From Phyllobacterium lublinensis (GTDB lineage Bacteria > Pseudomonadota > Alphaproteobacteria > Rhizobiales > Rhizobiaceae): a stretch of DNA of 64,000 nucleotides. Numbering within the stretch: position 1 is the stretch's first letter; every line of letters starts with the position of its first letter. The position numbers were made by a program, and so were the translations under genes. Below, piece by piece: positions 38,137 through 47,452 of the stretch. Where the stretch lies: positions 248,001 through 312,000 of the forward strand of contig NZ_JAIUDQ010000001.1 in assembly GCF_020164435.1 (NCBI RefSeq). Direction: 5' to 3'. The notes below the pieces were generated by a model that saw nothing but the letters and a program-made list of their open reading frames with translations, did no database searches and was not told the origin of the DNA.

Positions 38137-39384
38137 TCAAACCGGCCTGTGGTGCGCCTGGAACAGTTTACCCCGCTCTGCGACCAGCACGAAGACCAGC
38201 GCGATCAGCGACAACACGAAAAAGCCCATGACCAAGGGCAGTGTCGTGCCATCGAAAGCCTGGCCGATCAGTGCGCCAATAGCGCCGCCGCCTGCCGTGC
38301 TCATGAAGCCCAATACGGAGGAAGCCGTACCCGCCACGTGGCCCAGCGGTTCCATGGCCAGCGCATTGAAGTTGGAGCCGATCCAGCCGAACTGAAACAT
38401 TGCCAGGGCGAACAGCAGCAGGTAGAGCGCAAACGGTGTCGGATGCGGTCCGAACAGGGTCAGCAGCAGCCAGATCCCGGAGATGCCGAGGAAGGCAAGG
38501 AGTGCTCCATGTGACAGGCGCCGCATGCCAAAACGACCGACAAAGCGCGAATTCACAAAGGCGGAGAACGCCATCATGATCGCGACGGCGGAGAAGGCGA
38601 CGGGAAACCAAACGCCGAGTTCATAGATGCCGACATAGATCTGCTGCGCCGAGTTTATGAAACCGAACAGGGCGCCGAAGATGAAGGAATTGGCCAGCGT
38701 ATAGCAGAGCGCCACGCGATTGGTGAGGACGATCCTGAACCCCTGTGCCACTGATTTCAGCGTAAAGGGACGCATGTCCGCGGGGTCGAGTGTTTCCGGC
38801 AGCCGGAGACACACCCAGATCAGGACTGCAGTGGCAACGACTGCCATGAAGATGAAGATCAGGTGCCAGTTGCCAAACAGCATGACCGCCTGTCCGGTGC
38901 CGGGCGCTATGACAGGAACGATCATGAAGACCATCATGATGAGCGACATCACCTCGGCCATGCTACGGCCGCCATAGACGTCGCGCACGATGGAAATGGT
39001 GATAACGCGTGTTGCCGCTGAACCAATGCCCTGCAGCAGCCGGAAAAACAGCAACGACGTAAAACTGGGGACAAAGACGCAGGCGAGCGCCGAGACGACA
39101 TAGACGATCAGCCCGGTGAACATCGGCACTCTGCGGCCGAACCGGTCGGAAATCGGACCATAGAACAGTTGTGATACGGCAAAGCCCATCAGATAGGCAG
39201 AGATCACGTATTGTCGGTGGTTTTCGCTGGCCACGCCGAGGCTGGCGCCGATCTGCTGCAGGCCGGGAAGCATGATATCGATGGCAAGGGCATTGATCGC
39301 CATCAGCATCGCCATCATCGCGATGAATTCAGCCTTGCCCATCCCCTTGAGGCGCGCGGCAGATGTTTCAGCGGAGGCATCCAT
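38137..39384 (-). CDS. Bcr/CflA-type multidrug efflux MFS transporter
   Basis: The 415-residue protein has twelve predicted membrane segments. It carries the MFS motif A in GPISDRFGRRVP after the second segment and the drug/proton antiporter motif around RLLQGIGSAATRV (motif B) and PGTGQAVM (motif C region). The start region MLMAINALAIDIMLPGLQQI is typical of Bcr/CflA. It likely exports small drugs with proton exchange. ATG 39384 is preferred over an upstream TTG/CTG extension. It lies downstream of grxD but behind its terminator. Confidence 0.88.
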   Translation of the reverse strand: MDASAETSAARLKGMGKAEFIAMMAMLMAINALAIDIMLPGLQQIGASLGVASENHRQYVISAYLMGFAVSQLFYGPISDRFGRRVPMFTGLIVYVVSALACVFVPSFTSLLFFRLLQGIGSAATRVITISIVRDVYGGRSMAEVMSLIMMVFMIVPVIAPGTGQAVMLFGNWHLIFIFMAVVATAVLIWVCLRLPETLDPADMRPFTLKSVAQGFRIVLTNRVALCYTLANSFIFGALFGFINSAQQIYVGIYELGVWFPVAFSAVAIMMAFSAFVNSRFVGRFGMRRLSHGALLAFLGISGIWLLLTLFGPHPTPFALYLLLFALAMFQFGWIGSNFNALAMEPLGHVAGTASSVLGFMSTAGGGAIGALIGQAFDGTTLPLVMGFFVLSLIALVFVLVAERGKLFQAHHRPV

Positions 39385-39413
39385 GATCAAAACCTGCAAA
39401 AGCAAACAAAGAC

Positions 39414-39440
39414 AAAGGCGTCGGAACGGCCGACGCCTTT
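39414..39440 (-). terminator. Terminator of grxD
   Basis: AAAGGCGTCGG and CCGACGCCTTT form a strong stem. On the minus strand a T-rich tail follows (TGTCTTTGTTTGC). A second hairpin, GGTTCCGGA-CCAA-TCCGGAACC, sits at 39450-39471, nearer the grxD stop. Confidence 0.8.
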
Positions 39441-39489
39441 CGAAACGAGGTTCCGGACCAATCCGGAACCAGTTGAATTTATTGCGTAA

Positions 39490-39822
39490 TCAGGCGGCCT
39501 TGGTGGCGACGCCCTTTTCGCTGAGGAGGGTCTGCAACTCGCCCGCCTGGAACATTTCGCGGATGATGTCGCAACCGCCCACGAATTCACCCTTCACATA
39601 AAGCTGCGGGATGGTCGGCCAATTGGAATAGTCCTTGATGCCCTGGCGCAACTCGCTGGAAGACAGCACGTTCACGCCCTTGTAATCGACTCCGACGTAG
39701 TCAAGGATCTGCACGACCTGACCGGAAAAGCCGCACTGCGGAAAACCGGGCGTGCCCTTCATGAAGAGAACAACGTCGTTGCTCTTGACCTCGTTGTCGA
39801 TGAATTCATTGATACCGCTCAT
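39490..39822 (-). CDS. grxD: Monothiol glutaredoxin (Grx4/GrxD)
   Basis: The 110-residue protein has the CGFS active site (Cys30) in [10 protein letters not shown], plus [20 protein letters not shown], the glutathione-binding part. CGFS glutaredoxins carry [2Fe-2S] clusters and hand them to targets or to BolA proteins. A bolA gene lies 0.9 kb upstream on the same strand, with an opposite-strand gene between. In most relatives the two are nearly adjacent. Confidence 0.95.
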   Translation of the reverse strand: MSGINEFIDNEVKSNDVVLFMKGTPGFPQCGFSGQVVQILDYVGVDYKGVNVLSSSELRQGIKDYSNWPTIPQLYVKGEFVGGCDIIREMFQAGELQTLLSEKGVATKAA

Positions 39823-39929
39823 TTCGGCAACCTTTCACCCCAGGTTGTGACGACTCGTCACTTCATGGTTCAATTGTTTTCTTCTTTTACAGATAGCGCT
39901 TCAATTTTGTCAAAACAAGGCTGGTCACG

Positions 39930-40745
39930 GTGTCATTTCGTATCATTGTCGCCGTTAGCGCATTCACTGCCACAGTTGCGGCGGGGCTATTCGCGATAAC
40001 GGGGCATTGGCGGCCAGTTCCGTCCGGAGATTCCATGACTTCGCTTCCATTCGACCGCAAAGACCTGCCGCTTCCTTGCCGGACCCTCGATTTCGAGGGT
40101 AGTGGCCATGTCGTCTGCGAACTCGATCTTCGTTCATATGACATACGCCTTGCGCTCAACGGGATTGATGGCAAGCCCTATGGCTCGCTTGCTTCGTTCA
40201 TCGCGGGGCAACGGCTATCAGCACCGCTTGTCCTTTCGATGAATGCCGGCATGTACGAGCCGGATATGAGGCCGGTCGGCCTTCATGTCGAGGACGGGCG
40301 AACCATCGCACCCCTCAACACCAATCCCGGGGAGGGCAATTTCTACATGGAGCCGAACGGCGTGTTCTTCGTCAGGCATGACGGCACGGCCGGTATTCTT
40401 TCGACCCGCGCCTATGCCAAGGATAGGCCCAACGCCCGCATGGCCACGCAGTCGGGACCAATGCTGGTTATCGAGGGCAAGCTGCACCCTCGCTTCGAGC
40501 CGAACGGCACGTCACGTTTCATTCGCAACGGCGTGGGCGTCCGCGATGTGCATACGATCATCCTCGCCATATCAACCGAGACGGTCAGCCTCGGACGTTT
40601 TGCGCGTCTGTTCAGGGACGAACTCGGTTGCTCCGATGCGTTGTTCTTCGATGGGATGATTTCTGCCCTGTCCAACGAGCGGAAGACGTTGATTGGCGGA
40701 GCCGATCCAGTTGGGCCGATCCTCGCGGTCTATGGAAAGGGGTAG
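39930..40745 (+). CDS. Phosphodiester glycosidase family protein (NAGPA/DUF2233)
   Basis: The 271-residue protein has an N-terminal signal or anchor (about residues 4-22). Its domain matches the phosphodiester glycosidase family: LVLSMNAGMYEPDMRPVGLH (key part NAGMY), NGVFFV, ATQSGPMLV, and NGVGVRD with DALFFDGMIS near the end. Human NAGPA of this family uncovers mannose 6-phosphate; bacterial members are secreted and of unclear target. The start is GTG 39930. It lies opposite to, and between, grxD and bolA. Confidence 0.84.
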   Translation: MSFRIIVAVSAFTATVAAGLFAITGHWRPVPSGDSMTSLPFDRKDLPLPCRTLDFEGSGHVVCELDLRSYDIRLALNGIDGKPYGSLASFIAGQRLSAPLVLSMNAGMYEPDMRPVGLHVEDGRTIAPLNTNPGEGNFYMEPNGVFFVRHDGTAGILSTRAYAKDRPNARMATQSGPMLVIEGKLHPRFEPNGTSRFIRNGVGVRDVHTIILAISTETVSLGRFARLFRDELGCSDALFFDGMISALSNERKTLIGGADPVGPILAVYGKG

Positions 40746-40759
40746 GCGGAAGCCGTACT

Positions 40760-40993
40760 CTATTCCGGCGCGCTCGTCTGCAAGGCGAGCGCATGCAGAA
40801 CGCCGCCCATGTTGCCCTTCAACGCGTCGTAGACCATCTGATGCTGCTGCACGCGTGATTTGCCGCGAAAGCTCTCCGCGACAACTTCGGCTGCATAGTG
40901 GTCGCCATCGCCCGCCAAGTCACGGATCGTTACTTTTGCGTCCGGAATGGCGTCTCGAATCATTTTTTCGATATCGCGCGCGTCCATTGCCAT
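40760..40993 (-). CDS. bolA: BolA family protein
   Basis: The 77-residue protein has the BolA fold pattern: DIEKMIRDAIPDAKVTI, then DGDHYAAEVVAESFRGKSRV and the helix-strand HQMVYDALKGNMGG with the conserved His. BolA proteins form heterodimers with CGFS glutaredoxins around an iron-sulfur cluster. Its gene follows purL after 12 bases, so it is probably the last gene of the purL transcript. Confidence 0.93.
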   Translation of the reverse strand: MAMDARDIEKMIRDAIPDAKVTIRDLAGDGDHYAAEVVAESFRGKSRVQQHQMVYDALKGNMGGVLHALALQTSAPE

Positions 40994-41005
40994 CTCGTTC
41001 TCTCC

Positions 41006-43237
41006 TCAGGCGGCCTGTGTCTTTTCGTCCGCCCGACCGCTCATATAGTCAGGGAACCACGATTCGTGTGCTTGTGTCAGGTCTGCTACAGATATGGAGA
41101 GCAGGCGCGCGATCGTCAATGCATTGCCGCCAACCGTTCCGAGTTTGCGGAACGGAACGCCGCATCCTTCGGCATTCAGAAGTACCGTATTGGCAATGTC
41201 GGGCGCGGCGGCGACGAGGTAGCGCGCCTGGTCTTCGCCGAAGAGCAACGCATGCGGTGCACCCTCGCCAATGTCGACATTAGCACCCTTGCCGGACGCG
41301 ATGCACATCTCGCCGAGCGCAATGGCAAGGCCGCCATCGGACAGGTCGTGGCAAGCCGTCACCTGTCCGTTGCGGATGGCGGAACGGACGAAATTCCCGT
41401 TGCGCTTTTCGCACGCCAGATCAACCGTTGGAGCCGGGCCGTCCGCGCGGCCATGCAGATCGCGCAGGTAGATCGACTGGCCGAGGTGCGTGCCATCGCC
41501 GCCGAGTAGGATCAACACGTCGCCCTCCCGCATGCCGCCGATCTTTGCGGTCTTGCTCCAGTCAGGAATGAGGCCGACGCCGGCAATGGTCGGGGTTGGC
41601 AGGATTGCCTGGCCATTGGTCTCGTTGTAGAGCGAGACATTGCCCGAGACGATGGGGAAGGCGAGTGCACGGCAGGCATCGCCGATGCCGCCGACGGCCT
41701 TCACCAGCTGGCCCATGATCTCGGGCCGCTCGGGATTGCCGAAATTGAGGTTGTCGGTCGCGGCAAGCGGTTCGGCGCCGACAGCGGTCAGGTTGCGCCA
41801 GCATTCGGCAACGGCCTGCTTGCCACCCTCATAGGGGTCGGCCTCGCAATAGCGCGGCGTCACATCGGAGGAGAATGCCAGAGCCTTGGTCCTGTGGCCC
41901 TCGACACGTACCACGCCGGCATCGCCGCCCGGTACCTGCAGCGAATTGCCCTGGATCAGCGTGTCGTATTGCTCATAGACCCAGCGGCGCGAGGAAAGGT
42001 CGGGCGATCCGATCATCTGCAGCAGCGCTGCACCATAGTCTTCGACTTCCGGCACATTGGCGGCAGGCAGCGGCGCGTGCTTGCCCGGTTCCATCCAGGG
42101 GCGGTCATATTCGGGAGCCTGGTCGCCGAGATCCTTGATCGGCAGATTGGCGACTTCCTCGCCATCGTGCAGCACACGGAAGCGCAAATCGTCGGTCGTG
42201 TAGCCGACAATGGCAAAGTCGAGGCCCCATTTCCTGAAGATGGCCTCGGCCTCTTCCTCTTTTTCGGGCCGCAGCACCATCAGCATGCGTTCCTGGCTTT
42301 CGGAAAGCATCATCTCGTAGGCGGTCATGCGCTCTTCGCGCACCGGCACGGAATTGAGGTTGAGTTCGATGCCGAGATTGCCCTTGGCCCCCATTTCGAC
42401 GGCCGAGCACGTCAGGCCGGCAGCGCCCATGTCCTGAATGGCGATGACAGCACCGGAGGCCATCAGCTCGAGCGACGCCTCGAGCAGGCACTTTTCGGTG
42501 AAGGGATCGCCCACCTGGACAGTCGGCCGCTTCTCGTCAATCGCATCATCGAATTCGGCGGAGGCCATGGTTGCACCGCCAACGCCATCCCGGCCGGTCT
42601 TGGCGCCGAGATAAACGACGGGGAGGCCAACGCCCTTGGCTTCCGACAGGAAGATCGCATCGGTCTTGGCAAGGCCGGCCGCAAATGCGTTGACCAGAAT
42701 ATTGCCGTTGTAGCGCGCGTCGAAATTGACTTCGCCGCCAACGGTCGGCACGCCGAACGAATTGCCGTAGCCGCCGACGCCTTCCACCACGCCGGAGACG
42801 AGGTGACGGGTCTTCGGATGCGACGGCTCGCCGAAGCGAAGCGCATTCATCGCCGCAATCGGCCGTGCACCCATGGTGAAGACATCGCGCAGGATGCCGC
42901 CGACGCCCGTTGCCGCGCCCTGATAGGGCTCGATATAGGACGGGTGATTGTGGCTCTCCATTTTGAAGACGACGCAATCGCCATCGCCGATATCCACGAC
43001 GCCGGCATTCTCGCCCGGTCCCTGGATGACCTGCGGGCCCGTGGTCGGCAATGTCCGCAGCCACTTCTTCGAGGATTTGTACGAGCAGTGTTCGTTCCAC
43101 ATGGCGGAAAAGATGCCAAGTTCGGTAAAGCTCGGCTCGCGCCCGATCAGATCGAGGATGCGTTGGTATTCGTCCGGCTTCAGCCCGTGCGAGGCAACGA
43201 GTTCCGGCGTGATCTTGACAGTGTTGGAAATGGTCAT
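41006..43237 (-). CDS. purL: Phosphoribosylformylglycinamidine synthase subunit PurL
   Basis: PurL, with PurS and PurQ, converts FGAR to FGAM in purine synthesis. The 743-residue small-type PurL has [14 protein letters not shown] near residue 45, [11 protein letters not shown] with the ATP/Mg ligands, the [13 protein letters not shown] loop, and two AIRS-type halves. Small PurL always needs separate PurS and PurQ, both found at 48.7-49.9 kb on the same strand. In this window a 5-kb accessory block divides them. bolA follows. Confidence 0.96.
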   Translation of the reverse strand: MTISNTVKITPELVASHGLKPDEYQRILDLIGREPSFTELGIFSAMWNEHCSYKSSKKWLRTLPTTGPQVIQGPGENAGVVDIGDGDCVVFKMESHNHPSYIEPYQGAATGVGGILRDVFTMGARPIAAMNALRFGEPSHPKTRHLVSGVVEGVGGYGNSFGVPTVGGEVNFDARYNGNILVNAFAAGLAKTDAIFLSEAKGVGLPVVYLGAKTGRDGVGGATMASAEFDDAIDEKRPTVQVGDPFTEKCLLEASLELMASGAVIAIQDMGAAGLTCSAVEMGAKGNLGIELNLNSVPVREERMTAYEMMLSESQERMLMVLRPEKEEEAEAIFRKWGLDFAIVGYTTDDLRFRVLHDGEEVANLPIKDLGDQAPEYDRPWMEPGKHAPLPAANVPEVEDYGAALLQMIGSPDLSSRRWVYEQYDTLIQGNSLQVPGGDAGVVRVEGHRTKALAFSSDVTPRYCEADPYEGGKQAVAECWRNLTAVGAEPLAATDNLNFGNPERPEIMGQLVKAVGGIGDACRALAFPIVSGNVSLYNETNGQAILPTPTIAGVGLIPDWSKTAKIGGMREGDVLILLGGDGTHLGQSIYLRDLHGRADGPAPTVDLACEKRNGNFVRSAIRNGQVTACHDLSDGGLAIALGEMCIASGKGANVDIGEGAPHALLFGEDQARYLVAAAPDIANTVLLNAEGCGVPFRKLGTVGGNALTIARLLSISVADLTQAHESWFPDYMSGRADEKTQAA

Positions 43238-43253
43238 GGGTCCTGGAATTTCC

Positions 43254-43283
43254 GTGCGCGGTTCGACTAGCTCACCTTAGGGG
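43254..43283 (+). repeat. Dispersed repeat, short form, degraded copy 9
   Basis: GTGCGCGGTTCGACTAGCTC followed by ACCTTAGGGG differs from the core at several positions. It lies just upstream of purL, in the gap before the SDR gene, with no facing partner. Confidence 0.6.
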
Positions 43284-43442
43284 CGGCTTTTGCCCTTCTT
43301 TAACGCATGTAGTGCTGCGGCGCGACAGGAAAATGGGTGCAATCAACAAAGAGGGTTGCGGCGTAACGGAGCGGCCTTGCCCGGTTGGCATGGCGGGCAT
43401 AAGGTCCACTTTCAGGGAGTATCGGGTGGAGGAGTTCGAAAC

Positions 43443-44207
43443 ATGGGCAGGCTGGCTGGCAAGGTGGCAATCGTTTCCGGCGGTGCGACAGGAATGGGCG
43501 GCGCAGCGTCAAAACTCTTCGCGGCCGAGGGGGCGAAAGTCGCCATTGTCGACCGTAATGTCCAGGCGGCCGCGGCAACCGTGGCAGAGATAACCGCCGC
43601 CGGGGGTGTCGCCGATTATTTCGTCGCTGACGTTTCCGATGAAGCGCAGGTGCAGAAGGCAGTTGCTGATACGGCGCGGAAGTTTGGCAATGTGACCGTT
43701 CTGTTCAACCATGCCGGCACGATCGTCATCAAGCCGTTCCTTGAAACCACGCTGGAAGAATGGGAGTGGCTGCACGCCGTCAATGTGCGCTCCATGTATC
43801 TGATGACACGCGCCGTCATCCCGCAAATGCTGGACGCCGGCGGCGGTTCGATCGTGTGCACCTCTTCCATTTCAGCGGTTGCTGCCACGCCGATGGAGGT
43901 GCTCTACGATACGACCAAGGGCGCGTGCCACATGTTCGCCCGGGCCATTGCGGTGGAGTTCCGCGACCGCAAGATCCGCTGCAACGCCGTTTGCCCGGGT
44001 TTCATACGCACGCCGCATGGCCTGCGCGAGGTCGACGAGCTGCAGAAGCGGGGCGTCGATGTCTCGGACGAGGCGATAATGGCGGCCCAGGGGCGGATCG
44101 GCGAGCCGGAGGAGGTGGCCCGTGCCGCATTGTTCCTGGCCAGCGACGAGGCAAGCTTCATTACCGGCACGCATCTCTTCGTCGACAATGGATTTACCGC
44201 GATCTGA
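43443..44207 (+). CDS. Short-chain dehydrogenase/reductase (SDR)
   Basis: The 254-residue classical SDR has the cofactor motif SGGATGMGGA at about residues 12-21, NHAG near 88, the catalytic Ser in SSISAV and the Tyr-x-x-x-Lys in YDTTKGA near 155, and the C-terminal GTHLFVDNGFTA. An Asp (IVDRN) at the end of strand 2 suggests NAD(H) preference. The substrate is unknown. I chose ATG 43443. It begins the accessory block between purL and purQ. Confidence 0.9.
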   Translation: MGRLAGKVAIVSGGATGMGGAASKLFAAEGAKVAIVDRNVQAAAATVAEITAAGGVADYFVADVSDEAQVQKAVADTARKFGNVTVLFNHAGTIVIKPFLETTLEEWEWLHAVNVRSMYLMTRAVIPQMLDAGGGSIVCTSSISAVAATPMEVLYDTTKGACHMFARAIAVEFRDRKIRCNAVCPGFIRTPHGLREVDELQKRGVDVSDEAIMAAQGRIGEPEEVARAALFLASDEASFITGTHLFVDNGFTAI

Positions 44208-44324
44208 GCAGGTTTCTGCACGTGGTACAGATCCGGTACTGGATAATCCCGCCCTTCTCGTGTGAAACTGTCATCGGGTCACCGGGAGTGCAGGTCGAAA
44301 GACCTGATCTAGGGAGAGACGACA

Positions 44325-44651
44325 ATGCCAGCTTTCTTAATTGCTGACGTCAAGATAACAGATGATAAATGGGTGCCGGAATATGCAGCCGCAGTGCATG
44401 ACATTGTTCACAAGCATGGCGGCAAGTATCTGGCACGCAGTGGCAATATCGAGGTTGTGGAGGGCAAGCCGCTGGAGACGACCCTCATCGCAATTTTGCA
44501 ATTCCCCTCCACTGAAGCCGCACGCGCTTTCGCCAACGATCCTGACTATGCCCGCTTTGCCAAGGCTCGACAGGACGGCAGCGACAGCCGCTTCCAGCTC
44601 ATCGACGATACGGACATTGCCGGAACAATCCCTTATCTTGGCAAGGGGTGA
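44325..44651 (+). CDS. DUF1330 family protein
   Basis: The 108-residue protein (AFLIADVKITDDKWVPEYAA, then GGKYLARSGNIEVVEG and LIAILQFPSTEAARAFANDP; key parts GGKYL-R-G, FPS-EAA-AF) is a DUF1330 member, a dimeric ferredoxin-like family of unknown function. GGGAGAGA stands before the ATG. It follows the SDR gene in the same direction after 117 bases. Confidence 0.88.
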   Translation: MPAFLIADVKITDDKWVPEYAAAVHDIVHKHGGKYLARSGNIEVVEGKPLETTLIAILQFPSTEAARAFANDPDYARFAKARQDGSDSRFQLIDDTDIAGTIPYLGKG

Positions 44652-44660
44652 GTTGCCGGT

Positions 44661-44942
44661 TTAATCGGCCTCGAGCTGAACCCGCAGGCGCGAGCCTGTG
44701 GCTTCAGCGACCTTTGCCAATGATTTGGTAGAGGGCATCGTCGTGCCTCTCTCCCAACGAGCCACCATCGCTTGGGAAGAACCGATCCTGGCTGCCAGCT
44801 GCGCTTGCGTGAGATTCGCGCGATGGCGTGCTTCGGCAATCGCAAAGGCGATTTCCATCTCCGGCCCAATCTTGTGATAAGCTTCTCGAAATGCTGGATC
44901 AGAATTCCAGCGTTCTTTCAAAGTTTTGAACGGAATGGTCAT
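44661..44942 (-). CDS. XRE-type antitoxin (HigA-like)
   Basis: The 93-residue protein has a C-terminal HTH_XRE domain (about 38-90) with LTQAQLAARIGSSQAMVARW and an N-terminal segment common to HigA-type antitoxins. Its ATG overlaps the toxin stop codon, so the two are coupled. The toxin-first order is typical of higBA systems. It likely binds the toxin and represses the shared promoter. Confidence 0.85.
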   Translation of the reverse strand: MTIPFKTLKERWNSDPAFREAYHKIGPEMEIAFAIAEARHRANLTQAQLAARIGSSQAMVARWERGTTMPSTKSLAKVAEATGSRLRVQLEAD

Positions 44943-45265
44943 CAGGTCACACTTTTCGCCCGTTCCTCCGCCAGATCAAGCCATCTTTGCGGCGTTTTTT
45001 GTCCCTTTTTTATGAATGCTGCAACAATCACGATTCGGGAACTTCTCGCGGTGACGTATAGAGCCCGCCCTTCCTTTCCGCTGGCACCGGGACGCATTTC
45101 CCATATTTTGCCACGGAGGTGTTTGACATGCGGCTCTCGCAATCTTGCCAGTCCCACCAACTCCATCCGTTCAACTATCCTAACAAGCGCGGCCCGCACA
45201 TCGACCGGCCACGCATCAAGTTCGTCTGAAATGGCGTCGTTCAGAATTTCAACTCGCCATCTCAT
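44942..45265 (-). CDS. RelE/HigB-like toxin (Gp49 type)
   Basis: From ATG 45265 the 107-residue protein fits the phage-derived Gp49-like/HigB toxins: MRWRVEILNDAISDELDAWP, HVKHLRGKIWEMRP, then RALYVTARSSRIVIVAAFIKKGQKTP (key parts LRGKIWEMR, F-KKGQKTP). Such toxins cut mRNA at the ribosome. It pairs with the XRE gene downstream. The flanking bases are AT-richer, as expected for a mobile module. Confidence 0.85.
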   Translation of the reverse strand: MRWRVEILNDAISDELDAWPVDVRAALVRIVERMELVGLARLREPHVKHLRGKIWEMRPGASGKEGRALYVTARSSRIVIVAAFIKKGQKTPQRWLDLAEERAKSVT

Positions 45266-45377
45266 AGGGCAACATCTAATATCAAAAAAAGCATAAAGGC
45301 AATCTGGAAGAATCAAGTGCTTGTTGAAATCAATGCACAATAGCGATCAGGCTAATGTTGAACAATTAGCTGATAGT

Positions 45378-46793
45378 TCAAGAATAACTGTCGTAGCTCG
45401 CATTGTCCGTCTCCATGAGGCGTCGCAGGATTGTGAATCCTTGCTTCAACTCGTCGCGCGTCGTCGGAATGGTGATGCCCAGCCTTACGCGATGGAACAC
45501 CTTCTCGGTACGTCCCGGCTTGAACTCGTCTTCATCGTCGATGAGCACGCCTTCGTTCAGCGCGGCGTTCTTGAACGTCCCTGAAAGCCATGGGTCAGGC
45601 AGCTTCATCCAGAGGAACGGAGCCAGCGGCTGCGACGTGAAGTCCATTCCGGCGAATGCCGACCTCGCAATCGCCTCGCGCACCACAATCTCCTCGCATA
45701 CCTTGGTGCGGATTGCATCCGCATCGCCGGAATTGACGATCTCGGCGGCAAGTTCCGCCATCATGAATGGCATGCCGCCGGAAACCATCTTGTGGGCGGT
45801 CAGGACGCGTGCAGCAAGATGCGGCGGGCAGGCGACCCAGCCGCCGCGCACACCAGCAGCAACGGATTTTGACAGGCCGCCAATGTGGAATGTCCGCTCG
45901 GGCGCTAGATCGGCAATCTTGACGTGATCGTGCATCATCAAAGATCCGTAAATCTCGTCCTCGATGATCCAGACATTGTAGCGGCGGGCAATCTCGACAA
46001 TCGCGCGGCGATCCTCCTCAGGCATGGTGGCAGCTGTAGGGTTGTGAAGCGATGGCATCAGGAAGACCAGCTTCGGGTGCTGCTGGGCACAATGCCGCTC
46101 GAAATCGTCCGGCGTGAGACTGCCATTTTGCGTCTGCATGATGATGCTGCGGCGGCCCATCAGGTTCACGCTTCGGGCTGCGGAACTGTAGGTCAGGTCC
46201 TCGAAGGCAATCCTGTCGCCAGGAACGGTAATTGCCGCGATCACGGCCAGGATCGCCGAATGCGCACCCAGGGTCGGCACGACGGAAGACGGTTCGGGCA
46301 CCCAGCCGGCGGCTGAAAGCCATTTGCTGCCTGCCTGCTGCCAGGATGCGGGTAGGGTGCGCGAATAGCTGGCGATCTCGCTCGGATAACGCTTGGTAAT
46401 TTCCGCCAGGAGCCGTTGCATGGTTGCCGATTGGCCAACCTCGATCGCCGCCGTGCTGTCCATGCGAATCCTGCCGGGCTGGATCGTGGCGCTACGGGTG
46501 CCGCCGAAGGGCTCCGTACGTGTGACGGGCAGAGCCAGCGACGTTTCCCTTGGGTCAGTCACATAGGTTCCGCGCCCTACCTCGCCGCTGACCAGACCGC
46601 GCTCGCGGATAAGGTTGTAGGCACGGCCGACCGTGCCGATCGTCACGCCGATATCGAAGGCGAGGTTGCGCTGCGGCGGCAGTTTAGTACCGGGCGCAAG
46701 AATGCCTTCGGCAATGTCGGTTTCAATTCGATCGGCAAGCTGCAGGTAAAGCGGGCCTTTGCCAGGTTCAAGTTCAGGGAGCCAATTTGTCAT
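45378..46793 (-). CDS. MocR-type GntR/aminotransferase fusion regulator
   Basis: The 471-residue protein joins a GntR winged helix (about residues 10-80: LADRIETDIAEGILAPGTKLPPQRNLA, key part GTKLPPQRNLA) to a fold-type I PLP aminotransferase domain. The PLP lysine is in HIGGLSKSVAAGVR, and DEIYGSL binds the cofactor. MocR proteins sense PLP or amino-acid-derived ligands and act on nearby, often divergent, genes. Here two DUF1127 genes are divergent. Confidence 0.9.
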   Translation of the reverse strand: MTNWLPELEPGKGPLYLQLADRIETDIAEGILAPGTKLPPQRNLAFDIGVTIGTVGRAYNLIRERGLVSGEVGRGTYVTDPRETSLALPVTRTEPFGGTRSATIQPGRIRMDSTAAIEVGQSATMQRLLAEITKRYPSEIASYSRTLPASWQQAGSKWLSAAGWVPEPSSVVPTLGAHSAILAVIAAITVPGDRIAFEDLTYSSAARSVNLMGRRSIIMQTQNGSLTPDDFERHCAQQHPKLVFLMPSLHNPTAATMPEEDRRAIVEIARRYNVWIIEDEIYGSLMMHDHVKIADLAPERTFHIGGLSKSVAAGVRGGWVACPPHLAARVLTAHKMVSGGMPFMMAELAAEIVNSGDADAIRTKVCEEIVVREAIARSAFAGMDFTSQPLAPFLWMKLPDPWLSGTFKNAALNEGVLIDDEDEFKPGRTEKVFHRVRLGITIPTTRDELKQGFTILRRLMETDNASYDSYS

Positions 46794-46811
46794 GGTGACA
46801 ATTATAATATT

Positions 46812-46846
46812 GCGATTCCAATTGAGTCAATTCATATAACAATCGC
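46812..46846. promoter_or_regulatory. Nested palindrome in the MocR/DUF1127 intergenic region
   Basis: AATTGA-G-TCAATT (46820-46832) is a palindrome inside the outer inverted pair GCGATT (46812-46817) and AATCGC (46841-46846). It lies between the two divergent starts, where a MocR operator is expected. Confidence 0.5.
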
Positions 46847-46885
46847 ACCCAAAAAAGTCAATGTGACCTCCCAAGGACAATGACA

Positions 46886-47119
46886 ATGAGCACAATAGAT
46901 ACAATTAGAGCGTCGGATAGCGCTTCGACTGGCGTTCCTTCAACGGAAAATCGCGGATTGTTCCATTTGTCTTCCAGGCTGATTGAATGGTTGAACAATG
47001 CAATGGTCAAGCACCGGACACGCCAGCACCTTAGCGAATTGAGCGATGACATGCTTGACGATGTCGGGATTGCCCCATCGCAGGCTCGTCGCGAAATCAA
47101 GCGGCTGTTCTGGGATTGA
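46886..47119 (+). CDS. DUF1127 small protein, copy 1
   Basis: The 77-residue protein ends in the DUF1127 domain: RTRQHLSELSDDMLDDVGIAPSQARREI (key parts LSELSDDMLDDVGI, REI). DUF1127 proteins are small arginine-rich proteins; members in Agrobacterium and Rhodobacter affect RNA turnover, phosphate or stress physiology. I prefer ATG 46886, with AAGGA eight bases upstream. It is divergent from the MocR regulator, which may control it. Confidence 0.85.
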   Translation: MSTIDTIRASDSASTGVPSTENRGLFHLSSRLIEWLNNAMVKHRTRQHLSELSDDMLDDVGIAPSQARREIKRLFWD

Positions 47120-47186
47120 TGCCAGCAAAGGCCGGCCCCCTGCTTCACACCGATGAACGTTTATCGAGAATTCCATGGAGGCGAAT

Positions 47187-47399
47187 ATGGGTCGATATCT
47201 TGATCCCCCCAAGGCCCCTCATGCGGGGTTGGTACATACTGTTCACGGCGCCACATTTGGCCGTTTTGCCGGCTGGCTGGAGCGTGCGGCGTCTAGGCGC
47301 CGCACCAGGCTTGAGCTTGGTCGTCTCGGAGATGACGGTCTTAAAGACCTCGGCCTGACGCGCGACCACGTCGAAGCCGACCTTGGCAATTACTTCTAG
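47187..47399 (+). CDS. DUF1127-like small protein, copy 2
   Basis: The 70-residue protein ends with RTRLELGRLGDDGLKDLGLT, the DUF1127 pattern, followed by RDHVEADLGNYF. ATG 47187 has GGAGG at good spacing; ATG 47175 is possible. It lies 67 bases after copy 1 in the same direction, so they probably share a transcript. Confidence 0.8.
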   Translation: MGRYLDPPKAPHAGLVHTVHGATFGRFAGWLERAASRRRTRLELGRLGDDGLKDLGLTRDHVEADLGNYF

Positions 47400-47452
47400 A
47401 AGCTGGGGCGCATTTTCCGCACAATGCCAACGCATCATCTTTTGGTGCGGAG

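Noticed and set aside
41894..43270. 458-codon frame antisense to purL
   Set aside because: Shadow of purL, rich in His and Asp as expected from reverse reading.
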